Shown piece after piece: positions 26,887 through 34,306 of a stretch of DNA of 64,000 bases (positions are counted from its first letter, which is position 1; every line of letters begins with the position of its first letter). Under the pieces are notes generated by a model. The model ran no database searches, was not told the origin of the DNA, and was given only the letters and a program-made list of their open reading frames with translations. Source of the stretch: Ensifer adhaerens. Its GTDB lineage: Bacteria > Pseudomonadota > Alphaproteobacteria > Rhizobiales > Rhizobiaceae. The stretch is from positions 1,860,001 through 1,924,000 of the forward strand of contig NZ_CP083349.1 in the NCBI RefSeq assembly GCF_020035535.1, in the 5' to 3' direction. Made by a program: the position numbers and the translations under genes.

Positions 26887-27713
26887 AGACCGTCTGCGAG
26901 ACTTTGGGTGTCGCCCGGTCGAATATCGCTGCCCGTGCCACAGGTTCCCCTTCCAGAGCCAGAGGGCGCCCGCCACTCCCGGATCGGGAGCTGGTGGAAG
27001 ATATCAAGGCCGTCATCGCCGACATGCCCACCTACGGCTATCGCCGGGTCCATGCCATCCTACGCAGGAATGCCCGAAAACAGGGCAAGTCATGGCCCAA
27101 TGCCAAGCGCGTCTACCGGGTCATGAAGCTGCATCATCTACTGCTCGTGCGACATACCGGAGCCGTCGATGATCGTCTTCATGACGGCCAGGTCGCCGTC
27201 GCCCGCTCGAACACCAGATGGTGCTCCGATGGCTTCGAGATCGGCTGCGACAACAAGGAGAAGGTCCGAGTGGCCTTCGCTCTCGATTGCTGCGACCGGG
27301 AAGCAATCGCCCATATCGCCACCACGGAAGGCATCAAGAGCCAAGATGTGCAGGACCTCGTGATCACGGCTGTCGAGAACCGCTTTGGCCGCATCAACAT
27401 GTTGCCGCAGCCTATCGAATGGCTCACGGACAACGGCTCCTGCTTCATCGCCAAGGACACCAAATCCTTGCTCCGCGACATCGGCATGGAGCCGTGCTCG
27501 ACGCCGGTGCGCAGCCCGCAGTCGAACGGGATGGCGGAGGCCTTTGTCAAAACATTCAAGCGCGATTACGTCTCGGTAAACCCAACTCCGGATGCCGAAA
27601 CCGTCATCGCACAACTGCCCTTCTGGTTCGATCATTACAACGATCTTCACCCGCATAAGGCATTAGGATATCAATCACCCCGCGAGTTCATCAGCTCGCA
27701 ATCTCAAACCTGA
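26883..27713 (+). CDS. IS3-family (IS2 group) transposase OrfB, DDE integrase core
   Basis: A 276-residue catalytic subunit overlapping the OrfA stop by 4 bp (ATGA). An HTH_21-type lead (DMPTYGYRRVHAILRRNARK) precedes the rve core. The acidic residues can be placed as Asp in NTRWCSDGFEIGCDNKEK, Asp in IEWLTDNGSCFIAKDT, and Glu in SPQSNGMAEAFVKTFKRDYV, giving a complete DDE triad. The C-terminus HYNDLHPHKALGYQSPREFI is the usual end of IS3 transposases. It is most likely made as an OrfAB fusion by frameshifting. Confidence 0.93.
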   Translation: MKTVCETLGVARSNIAARATGSPSRARGRPPLPDRELVEDIKAVIADMPTYGYRRVHAILRRNARKQGKSWPNAKRVYRVMKLHHLLLVRHTGAVDDRLHDGQVAVARSNTRWCSDGFEIGCDNKEKVRVAFALDCCDREAIAHIATTEGIKSQDVQDLVITAVENRFGRINMLPQPIEWLTDNGSCFIAKDTKSLLRDIGMEPCSTPVRSPQSNGMAEAFVKTFKRDYVSVNPTPDAETVIAQLPFWFDHYNDLHPHKALGYQSPREFISSQSQT

Positions 27714-27717
27714 GCAC

Positions 27718-27742
27718 GTCCGGTCTTTTGGGGGCAACTCCA
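27718..27742 (-). repeat. Right terminal inverted repeat of the IS
   Basis: Read on the minus strand: TGGAGTTGCCCCCAAAAGAC then CGGAC. The TTG at 27728 used as a possible new start of the ATPase gene lies inside this repeat. Confidence 0.75.
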
Positions 27743-29770
27743 AAAATTATTCTGAGTGTCACCACAGCGTCCGGCGAGTTTGGAACATCATTGGATCTTC
27801 ACCGAGGCTTGAATGTTGTTAAGGCTCCGAACAGCTATGGAAAATCAACTTGCCTCCAAGCCGTTTTGTACGGACTAGGACTCGAGCGGATGTTGGGGCC
27901 TCGCGTTGAAACACCATTCGGCCACGCTTTGAAGGAGTACATTAGAGAACGCCCGACCGGACCGTCCTTTGTAGTTCAAGCATCTTACGTCGAGCTGGAA
28001 CTACAGAATTTCAAGCGCGAAAGGCTAGCCATTCATCGCGACGTGAAAGGGGATTCGGACAACCGTTTGATTCGCGCGAGCATTGTTCGCACCGATGGAA
28101 CAACCGAGAGGCGAGATTTCTTCCTTCACGATCCCGGCTCAGCTCAGCGAGAGGATGGCTTTCATCACTTTCTTGCGTCCTTTATCGGTTGGAAATTACC
28201 GGACGTGACCACGTTCGACGGTCGAGAAGTACCCCTCTATCTCGCTGCAATCTTTCCAATGCTCTTTGTAGAGCAGAAGCGAGGTTGGTCAGCCATACAA
28301 GGCCCCTTCCCGACTTTCTTGAGAATCCAAGATATCGCGCGACGGTCTATGGAATTCCTGCTCAATCTTGACGTCGGTGAAAGACGTAGACACCGCTTAG
28401 AACTACAAAAGCAAATAAGCGCACTTGAGGGTGATTGGTCCTCTGCGCGGCAAAATTTGATAGCAAAACTTGGCAATCTAAGCAGACTACAGAACATTCC
28501 TGCGGCGCCATCTAAGGAATTCGCGAACGATCCCTCAGTAGAGATCGAGGTTTATCTGGAGGATGAGTGGATTTCTCTTCAAGTCGCCGCTGAATACACT
28601 TCAGCATTGGTCGAGGAGTTGGAATCTAGCGAACTTCAGAATACGGAAGATGCAGCCCCAGGGTTGGAACAGGAAATGTCCAGGGCGCAGGCGGACATCT
28701 CGACACTGGAGGCCAAAGTTGACGAACTTCGGACCGAGATGGCTGCATCACGCGAAGAAATCAATCAGAATCGTAAACGCGTTACCTCCCTGAAAAGCGA
28801 TCTGTCGAGAAACCTTGATGCGCAGAAACTGGAGAAATTCGGTTCGCGCTTAGGTCGCTCGGTGTCCGCTCATACTTGCCCTACTTGCCATCAAGAGCTG
28901 GAAACGGAACTGCTGCCAGTTGCACAAGTAAAGGGTATGGCAATCGATGAGAACATTCGGTTCATCAGGTCACAAATCGACCTCTATGAGGCCAGCGCTG
29001 CCGCCACCGAAAGTCACAGCAAAAGCCTTCAGCTTATTTACGATTCGATCACTGATGATTTGAGGGACAAACTCGGTCGAATTCGCGAACTCGGAGATGC
29101 ATTACGTCGTCCATCTAGTACGATTACACGATCGTCGCTTGAAAGGCTGGTCCGCCTCCAGGCTCGACTAAAGCGGTTCGAATCCATGCAGAGCGAAGCG
29201 GATGGTTTGGTTGATCGCTTTGCACATATCGCCAAATCAACAACCGCTTTACGCGATGAATTGTCGAAGATTAAAGGCGACGAATTCACCGTCTCCGACA
29301 AAAACAAGATAGCTTACTTTGAGGAAAGGCTACAGACCAGACTACGAGATTTCAATTTCATCACATTCCAAGCTTCAGAAATTCGGGTATCCCTTGACGA
29401 TTTTCGCCCGATCGCGATGATTACAGACGACGAAGGCGAACTTACTGTCAGAGAGCTCGGATTTGAAATGTCCGGAAGCGACGCTATTCGGATGAAGTGG
29501 AGCTATTACCTAGCTCTTCTGGATGTCGCTGTGGCCTTCGATACACATCATCCAGGCTTCATAGCCTTTGATGAGCCAGACCAACAAGCCATCGAGAGTA
29601 AAGACGTTCGAACATTCCTTCTGGAATCCGCAAAGTTTGGTGAGCGTGCCCAGGTTCTGGTTGCGGCGACAGCGGAAAAAATAGCGAGTTTTGATGCAGA
29701 ACTGATTGCGGCAGGTGGAAATATCATGAGCTTTGGCGGATATACAATTCAACGTCTGCGCCGCGACTAG
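27728..29770 (+). CDS. ABC-3C-type system component 3: Rad50/SMC-like zinc-hook ATPase, 5' end replaced by IS
   Basis: A 680-residue ATPase of the RecF/Rad50 lineage. Walker A is APNSYGKST (residues 33-41, first Gly replaced by Ala), followed by long coiled coils. A Rad50-type zinc hook, HTCPTCHQELE, has cysteines at 384 and 387. The signature region reads FEMSGSDAIRMKWSYYLALL and Walker B is HPGFIAFDEPD (Asp615, Glu616). The native ATG is at 26400, left of the IS. The 15-bp repeat restores codons 4-8 beyond the IS, so the frame is open from a TTG at 27728 in the IS end, giving MGATPKIILSVTT in place of MISKIILSVTT. No good ribosome site precedes it, so expression is uncertain. Confidence 0.7.
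   Translation: MGATPKIILSVTTASGEFGTSLDLHRGLNVVKAPNSYGKSTCLQAVLYGLGLERMLGPRVETPFGHALKEYIRERPTGPSFVVQASYVELELQNFKRERLAIHRDVKGDSDNRLIRASIVRTDGTTERRDFFLHDPGSAQREDGFHHFLASFIGWKLPDVTTFDGREVPLYLAAIFPMLFVEQKRGWSAIQGPFPTFLRIQDIARRSMEFLLNLDVGERRRHRLELQKQISALEGDWSSARQNLIAKLGNLSRLQNIPAAPSKEFANDPSVEIEVYLEDEWISLQVAAEYTSALVEELESSELQNTEDAAPGLEQEMSRAQADISTLEAKVDELRTEMAASREEINQNRKRVTSLKSDLSRNLDAQKLEKFGSRLGRSVSAHTCPTCHQELETELLPVAQVKGMAIDENIRFIRSQIDLYEASAAATESHSKSLQLIYDSITDDLRDKLGRIRELGDALRRPSSTITRSSLERLVRLQARLKRFESMQSEADGLVDRFAHIAKSTTALRDELSKIKGDEFTVSDKNKIAYFEERLQTRLRDFNFITFQASEIRVSLDDFRPIAMITDDEGELTVRELGFEMSGSDAIRMKWSYYLALLDVAVAFDTHHPGFIAFDEPDQQAIESKDVRTFLLESAKFGERAQVLVAATAEKIASFDAELIAAGGNIMSFGGYTIQRLRRD
27743..27757 (+). 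repeat. Right 15-bp direct repeat flanking the IS
   Basis: Exact copy of 26409-26423, abutting the right IS end. It is in frame with the ATPase gene and restores KIILS. Confidence 0.9.
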
Positions 29771-29863
29771 ATTTGGAAGTTGCGCCTTACTTCATTGGGC
29801 CGCCCGATTTACCCCATCCCACTCCCCTTGCCGCCTCCCCCTTTCCCCGCTACAACCTCCCGC

Positions 29864-29914
29864 ATGATCAAAACCGCGCACATCGCTGGCACCTATTATG
29901 CGGCGTCCCCATAG
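29864..29914 (+). CDS. Putative tyrS leader peptide
   Basis: A 16-codon frame, MIKTAHIAGTYYAASP, ending in TAG, with tandem Tyr codons (TAT TAT) at positions 11 and 12. It lies 97 bp before the tyrS start and inside the set of alternative stems described for the attenuator. The run CCTCC just upstream gives no good ribosome site, which is a weak point. The placement of the Tyr codons, the stop codon and the terminator relative to each other is what makes this more than a chance frame. Confidence 0.5.
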   Translation: MIKTAHIAGTYYAASP

Positions 29915-29945
29915 GGAGCGGCGCGTTTCGATCATGCCTTGAAAC

Positions 29946-29971
29946 AAGCCGCCGTCAGGCGGCTTTGTTGT
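29946..29971 (+). terminator. Attenuator terminator upstream of tyrS
   Basis: AAGCCGCC pairs with GGCGGCTT around a GTCA loop, followed by TGTTGTG, a broken U-tract. It would stop transcripts before tyrS unless the alternative antiterminator stem forms. Confidence 0.65.
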
Positions 29972-30010
29972 GTTCAGTGCTCCCTGGCGGGATAGCCATG
30001 GAGAGTACCG

Positions 30011-31273
30011 ATGACCCAAACAGACAATCCCACCGATGCCCTTGAGCCGCGCTCGGCGCTCACCCGGACGCTGGTCGAGCGCGGTTATGTCAACCAGGTG
30101 ACCGACCTTGAGGGCGTCGACGGCGCCTTTGCGGCCGGGATCGTGCCCGTCTATGCCGGCTTCGATGCGACGGCGGACAGTCTGCATGTCGGGCATCTCA
30201 TGCCGATCATGGCGCTCAGGCGGATGCAGCAGGCGGGCCACAAGCCGATCGTGCTGATCGGCGGCGGCACCACGCGGATCGGTGATCCCAGTTTTCGCTC
30301 GGCGGCGCGGCCGATGCTGTCCGACGAGGAAATCGCGGCCAATGTCGCCGGCATCCGAACAGTGTTCGAGCGGCTGCTGACTTTCGGCGACGGGCCGACC
30401 GATGCCCTCATGGTCAACAATGCCGACTGGCTGGACAGGATGGCCTGGATCGACATGCTGCGCGATGTCGGCAAGCATTTCTCCGTCAACCGCATGCTTT
30501 CCTTCGACAGCGTGAAAACGCGGCTGGAGCAGCAGGAGAACCTGAGCTTCCTCGAGTTCAACTACATGATCCTGCAGGCGGTCGATTTCCTCGAACTGTT
30601 TCGCCGCACCGGCTGCCGGCTGCAGCTCGGCGGCGGCGACCAGTGGGGCAACATCGTCGGCGGCGTCGATCTCTTGCGGCGGATCGAGGGCGCGGAAGTC
30701 TTCGGCATGACCACGCCGCTTCTCACCACCGCCTCGGGCGTCAAGATGGGCAAGACGGCGGCCGGCGCCGTCTGGGTCAATGCCGACCGGCTGTCGCCCT
30801 ACGACTACTGGCAGTTCTGGCGCAACGCCGAGGATGCCGATGTCGTGCGGTTCCTAAAACTCTTCACCGAGCTGCCGCTCGACGAGATCGAACGGCTCGG
30901 CCGCGCCGAGGGCGCGGAACTCAACGCGGTGAAGGAACGGCTCGCCAACGAGGCGACGGCGCTGGTGCACGGGGCCGACGCCGCCCGGCAGGCAGAGGCA
31001 ACCGCGAGACAGGCTTTTGGGGCGGGCGAAGCGGCCGAAGGGCTGCCGACCGTCGTGCTCAGCGATGCCGAGCGCAGCGTGGGCGTGGCGCTGGTCGACC
31101 TGCTTGTCCGGGCCGGACTGGCGTCATCCAAGGGCGAGGCGCGGCGGGCCATCGCCGGCCGCGGCATTCGCATCGATGGCGAGGTCGTCGAGGATGCGGA
31201 CGGGCTGGTGACCATCGACGGGGAGCCGCTCCGGCTCTCGCTCGGCAAGAAGCGCCATGTGGTGGTGAAGTAG
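30011..31273 (+). CDS. tyrS: Tyrosine--tRNA ligase
   Basis: This class I synthetase charges tRNA-Tyr with tyrosine in the cytoplasm. The 420-residue product has VYAGFDATADSLHVGHLMPI, in which HVGH is the HIGH motif, and GVKMGKTAAGAVW, in which KMGKT stands for KMSKS. The tyrosine-pocket region LEFNYMILQAVDFLELFRRT and GGGDQWGNIVGGVDLLRRI are clear. An S4 RNA-binding domain forms the C-terminal 60 residues (ASSKGEARRAIAGRGIRIDG). GGAGAG lies just before the ATG. Upstream there is a candidate attenuator with a Tyr-rich leader peptide. Confidence 0.97.
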   Translation: MTQTDNPTDALEPRSALTRTLVERGYVNQVTDLEGVDGAFAAGIVPVYAGFDATADSLHVGHLMPIMALRRMQQAGHKPIVLIGGGTTRIGDPSFRSAARPMLSDEEIAANVAGIRTVFERLLTFGDGPTDALMVNNADWLDRMAWIDMLRDVGKHFSVNRMLSFDSVKTRLEQQENLSFLEFNYMILQAVDFLELFRRTGCRLQLGGGDQWGNIVGGVDLLRRIEGAEVFGMTTPLLTTASGVKMGKTAAGAVWVNADRLSPYDYWQFWRNAEDADVVRFLKLFTELPLDEIERLGRAEGAELNAVKERLANEATALVHGADAARQAEATARQAFGAGEAAEGLPTVVLSDAERSVGVALVDLLVRAGLASSKGEARRAIAGRGIRIDGEVVEDADGLVTIDGEPLRLSLGKKRHVVVK

Positions 31274-31283
31274 GCCGGCTCTC

Positions 31284-31324
31284 GCGGCGGCTACCAGGCC
31301 CAGGCAGCCGCCGCTTCCGTTCTT
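31284..31324 (+). terminator. Probable tyrS terminator
   Basis: GCGGCGGCT pairs with AGCCGCCGC (9 bp, 13-base loop), followed by TTCCGTTCTTG. It lies 11 bp after the tyrS stop. Confidence 0.6.
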
Positions 31325-31473
31325 GTGCCCGTCGCAAGATTCCAGCCGCACCGCGTCTGCGACGCGAACGCGCGTCGCGGCCCAGTGCAAGTGCGTAGCG
31401 TTGCTGGCGCCGTTTTCAGCCGTGCGGACGCACGGCTGCTGGATCCCTGTGACGAGCACGGGATGAGGGAGGA
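31313..31473. repeat. RIME-like mosaic palindromic repeat, copy 1
   Basis: It opens with a degenerate TTCTTGTGCCCGTCGCAAGA stem followed by TTCCAGCCGC and GCGTCTGCGACGCG, has inner palindromes (GCCGTGCGGACGCACGGC), and closes with GCTGGATCCCTGTGACGAGC then ACGGGATGAGGGAGG. The same opening and closing blocks recur at 31621-31762, 45814-45958 and 52571-52688. Short frames in the region are by-products of the repeats. Confidence 0.7.
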
Positions 31474-31620
31474 TTGTATCCGCCAAGAACCGGGCCCCAG
31501 AGGCACGAGGTTGGGAATTGAGACGGAGCAGCGGCGAGATGACAGCTCCGCGAACCTCGGACAACGTCCCCTGGGTCCCCGCGTCACAATGTTCTCCGCA
31601 AACACCACAACAACACCATC

Positions 31621-31762
31621 GCCCTCATTCCTGTGCTCATCACAGGAATCCAGCCGCGCCGCGTCTGCGGCGCGAAGGAGACCTGCTGCCAGGTGTAAGA
31701 GCACAAGCGTGGTGGCGCATTTATCCGCCGCGCGAACGCGCCGCTGGAAGCAGGGATGTGAA
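31621..31762. repeat. RIME-like mosaic palindromic repeat, copy 2
   Basis: It opens with CCTCATTCCTGTGCTCATCA then CAGGAATCCAGCC, a strong stem (TTCCTGTG with CACAGGAA), followed by GCCGCGTCTGCGGCGCG and a closing block CGCCGCTGGAAGCAGGGATG. Its first 60 bases align with copy 1 some 300 bp away. The rest of the 31.3-31.9 kb gap holds no convincing gene. Confidence 0.7.
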
Positions 31763-31896
31763 GAGAAAGGGCTGCAGCCCCCCAAGATCGCGGCTCCAAC
31801 GGCCCGGACAACACATCGGGGCTGTAGCGGGCGGCATCGTGGCGCCAACGCCGCCCGAAAGTGAGCCCGCCCACGGCCACGCCGACGTCGCGGCGA

Positions 31897-32235
31897 TCAG
31901 CCCACCGCAACCTCCCTCGTCTCCACCCGCACCGCGTCATCGCCGTACTCCTCGCCCCACTTGCAGAGCCCTGCCGCCGCCACGTTCAGCGCCGCGCCGC
32001 GTGTCGTCAGCGAATAGACCACCTTGGGCGGAGTTTCCGGATAGGTCGTGCGGCTGACAAGGCCGTCGGCCTCCAGTTCGCGTAGCTGCTGCGCCAGCAT
32101 CTTTTCGCTGATGGCTGGGATCGCCTGGCGCAGGCGGCCGAAGCGGCGGGCGGCGGTGCCGAGTTCACAGAGGATATCGACTTTCCACTTGCCTTCGATC
32201 GCCCTCAGCGCGGTGGCAAAGCCACAATTTTCCAT
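31897..32235 (-). CDS. HxlR-family transcriptional regulator
   Basis: A 112-residue winged-helix regulator. The ATG at 32235 (MENCGFATALRAIEGKWKVD) gives the family N-terminus, with Cys4 where redox-sensing members carry their thiol. The helix-turn-helix region is FGRLRQAIPAISEKMLAQQL, then the wing (RTTYPETPPKVVYSLTTRG). HxlR regulators respond to aldehydes, quinones or oxidants and often control a divergent oxidoreductase. Here the divergent gene at 32412 is an NAD(P)-binding dehydrogenase, so it is the likely target through the shared 176-bp promoter region. Confidence 0.9.
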   Translation of the reverse strand: MENCGFATALRAIEGKWKVDILCELGTAARRFGRLRQAIPAISEKMLAQQLRELEADGLVSRTTYPETPPKVVYSLTTRGAALNVAAAGLCKWGEEYGDDAVRVETREVAVG

Positions 32236-32411
32236 CGGTCTCGTCACGTCCTTCTCCCTTACTTCAGCGTAACCACTAACCGCCGGGTGCGTATTGCGTC
32301 GCGGTGATCCCACCATACGTCTGACCCGCACCGGCAGCCGCCGGCCGCGTCACGGGTCAAGCGCGATACAGGCGAGAACAAACGCCCGCGCCATGGATAT
32401 GGAGATTGGAA

Positions 32412-33296
32412 ATGCAACCTGCAATCAGCGTTCTGGGAATGGGGCGCATGGGATCGGCGCTGGCGCGCGCGCTGCTGGCCGCCGGCTACCGCACGACGGT
32501 CTGGAACCGCACGGCCGAAAAGGCGGCGCCGCTCGCCGCAGCCGGGGCCGAGGTCGCCGCAAGCGTTGGCGATGCCGTTGCGGCGAGCGCCATCGTCATC
32601 GTCAATGTCAGCGACTATGCGGCGACGGAGGGCCTGCTGCGCAATGGCGCTGTTGCCACCGCGCTTCACGGCAAGCTGATCGTCGAGTTGACTTCGGGAA
32701 CACCGGATGGCGCCCGCGAGGTGCAGGGCTGGGCCGCGCGGCACGGCATCCGCCATCTCGACGGCGCGATCCTGGCGACACCGGATTTCATCGGCACCGA
32801 GGCGGGCACGTTGCTGGTCTCCGGGCCGGCCGACGTCTTCGAGGCGGCGCGCGACGTGCTGCGGGCGCTCGGCGGCAATGTCCAGTACGTCGGCACGGAT
32901 CCGGGCCTTGCCAATGCGCTCGACAGCGCCCTGCTCGCCCTGATGTGGGGCGCACTGTTCGGCGCACTGCAGTCGATCGCCGTCTGCCGCGCCGAGGCGA
33001 TCGATCTCGAAACGCTTGACAAGCAGTGGTCGGCAACGGCGCCGGTGGTCGAGGGGTTGGTTGCCGATCTCATCAGGCGCAGCGCCGCCGGTCGCTATAC
33101 CGCCGACGCCGAAACGCTCTCCTCCATCTCGCCGCACTTTGGCGCCTTCCGCCATCTCGTCGACCTGATGGAAGCCCGCGGCATCGACCGGACGATTACC
33201 GACGGCTACGAGGCGATCTTCCGTCGGGCGATTGCCGCCGGTCACCTGCATGACGACTTCGCGTCGCTGTCACAGTTCATGGGCCGGTCGGCCTAA
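32412..33296 (+). CDS. NAD(P)-dependent oxidoreductase, 6-phosphogluconate/imine-reductase-like
   Basis: A 294-residue dehydrogenase of the beta-hydroxyacid superfamily. The Rossmann motif is ISVLGMGRMGSALARALLAA near residue 5, followed by YRTTVWNRTAEKAAPLAAAG, where Arg favours NADP. The region LIVELTSGTPDGAREVQGWA corresponds to the substrate loop, and the C-terminal helical domain (ALDSALLALMWGALFGALQS) makes the dimer. The layout resembles imine reductases and NADP-binding regulators of the same fold; the substrate is unknown. The ATG at 32412 is preferred to the TTG two codons upstream. It diverges from the HxlR gene, its probable repressor. Confidence 0.87.
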   Translation: MQPAISVLGMGRMGSALARALLAAGYRTTVWNRTAEKAAPLAAAGAEVAASVGDAVAASAIVIVNVSDYAATEGLLRNGAVATALHGKLIVELTSGTPDGAREVQGWAARHGIRHLDGAILATPDFIGTEAGTLLVSGPADVFEAARDVLRALGGNVQYVGTDPGLANALDSALLALMWGALFGALQSIAVCRAEAIDLETLDKQWSATAPVVEGLVADLIRRSAAGRYTADAETLSSISPHFGAFRHLVDLMEARGIDRTITDGYEAIFRRAIAAGHLHDDFASLSQFMGRSA

Positions 33297-33378
33297 GGCA
33301 TGGTGGCGTCAGAGTGGGTGTCGTCCCGCCTTGACGCCGCCTGTTCCCGGCTACGCGTGCAGGCGAAAACGCCTGGCG

Positions 33379-34113
33379 TCATTTGCCTGCCTTCGCACCG
33401 CTGTCTTCGATCGCCGGATCGAGCACGCCGACCAGGGTCATGCCGTCGGTAAAATAGGGGTCGCCGCCGCCGTTGCGACCGGTTGTCGTCGCACCGACGC
33501 CGGGGATCTCGTAGGTCGACGGCACCTGCCCGGCCTTTCCGAGGTCGCCGATCACCAGATCGCGTTCGGCGTCGAGGTCGGGGCCGATGTGGTGCGTGAT
33601 CTGTCCGGTGTCGTGGCTCAGGCCCACGCCACGGTCGAAGCTGGCCGAACCGAGCCAGAGCGGCCTGTCGCCCTCGGCCGTCGTCGTGGTCTGCCAGAAG
33701 CGCACATGGTTGCGCTGGTCGGCGCTGCGGCCGACCGGTTTTTCGAAGGCCAGGTCCTGCTTGCGCCCCTCGTAGAACAGCGGGCTGACGGGTGCATCCA
33801 GATCCGGGCGATCAAGCACGACGCTAAGGCCGATATCGATCGAAGACCGCAGCGTGACCTTGTCGGCGGCATCCCAGCCGGCGGCCGCGAAGGCACGAAT
33901 GATCTGCTCCCTGGAGCCGACCAGCCCGACATTGATAGGGTCGCCCGGAATACCCTGTTCCGTCGATGTGACCATGGCATTGAGCGGAGTTTTCCGACGG
34001 TCGTCGTGAAAGATCCAGAGTTCGGGTACCAGGAAATAGCAGACCGCGAGATAGGCGATCAGCACGACCGCCGTCACGAAAAGACCGAGGCGCATGCCCG
34101 AGCGACGCCGCAT
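33379..34113 (-). CDS. LssY C-terminal domain protein
   Basis: A 244-residue membrane-anchored protein. One N-terminal helix (LGLFVTAVVLIAYLAVCYFL) leads into an extracytoplasmic domain that matches the C-terminal domain of Legionella LssY: DPINVGLVGSREQIIRAFAA, then AGWDAADKVTLRSS, and PVSPLFYEGRKQDLAFEKPV with QRNHVRFW. The domain has no assigned activity; in LssY it accompanies a type I secretion locus. The remainder (ASFDRGVGLSHDTGQITHHI) is also part of the family. The C-terminus is charged and disordered. No neighbours suggest a pathway. Confidence 0.85.
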   Translation of the reverse strand: MRRRSGMRLGLFVTAVVLIAYLAVCYFLVPELWIFHDDRRKTPLNAMVTSTEQGIPGDPINVGLVGSREQIIRAFAAAGWDAADKVTLRSSIDIGLSVVLDRPDLDAPVSPLFYEGRKQDLAFEKPVGRSADQRNHVRFWQTTTTAEGDRPLWLGSASFDRGVGLSHDTGQITHHIGPDLDAERDLVIGDLGKAGQVPSTYEIPGVGATTTGRNGGGDPYFTDGMTLVGVLDPAIEDSGAKAGK

Positions 34114-34306
34114 CTCACTCCCCCCTCACCGTCGATCACGGCCGCAGTCTACGGCCAACCGGAACAGGACGGAAGATTATGACACCCAAGGCCGCGTCTG
34201 CACAGCGGGGGCCGTGGCAGAAGAAAATGCGCGGCTCCGTGGAGCGCGGACGGCAACGGTACCGCCGGCGCCAGGCGTGCACCGCACCTATAGTTGAGAG
34301 ACGACC

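Larger units (their letters stand above)
26424..27742 (+). mobile_element. IS3-family insertion sequence, IS2 group, 1319 bp
   Basis: The ends are TGAATTAGCCCCC (left) and, on the other strand, TGGAGTTGCCCCC (right), both continuing to a CCGGAC block, which resembles the terminal repeats of IS2. Two overlapping frames encode OrfA and OrfB with a slippery A7 between them. Perfect 15-bp direct repeats flank it, although IS2-group elements usually duplicate about 5 bp. It is higher in G+C than the operon it interrupts, closer to the chromosome. Both transposase frames look intact, so it may be active. Confidence 0.9.
29862..29971 (+). promoter_or_regulatory. Candidate tyrS transcription attenuator
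   Basis: Four segments can be drawn. Segment 1 (29862-29879, spanning the leader start) pairs with segment 2 (29921-29937): GCATGATC with GATCATGC, then AAAC with GTTT and GCGC with GCGC, about 16 pairs with one mismatch and one bulge. Segment 2 (GCGGC at 29918-29922) can instead pair with GCCGC (29948-29952), the 5' arm of the terminator. The terminator is 29946-29965. Tandem Tyr codons at 29894-29899 lie between segments 1 and 2, so a ribosome stalled for lack of Tyr-tRNA would block 1:2, allow 2:3 and stop the terminator forming. This is the classical attenuation layout in front of tyrS. Confidence 0.6.

Noticed and set aside
24999..29770. Reading the island as a Wadjet/SMC or Gabija system
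   Set aside because: There is no JetD-like or OLD-like nuclease and no kleisin-type partner; a Rad50-like ATPase with a small winged-helix middle gene fits ABC-3C better.
31325..32057. Frames of 119-185 codons in the tyrS-HxlR gap
   Set aside because: They are read from G+C-rich palindromic repeats, are rich in Arg/Pro/Ser, and lack ribosome sites and family resemblance.
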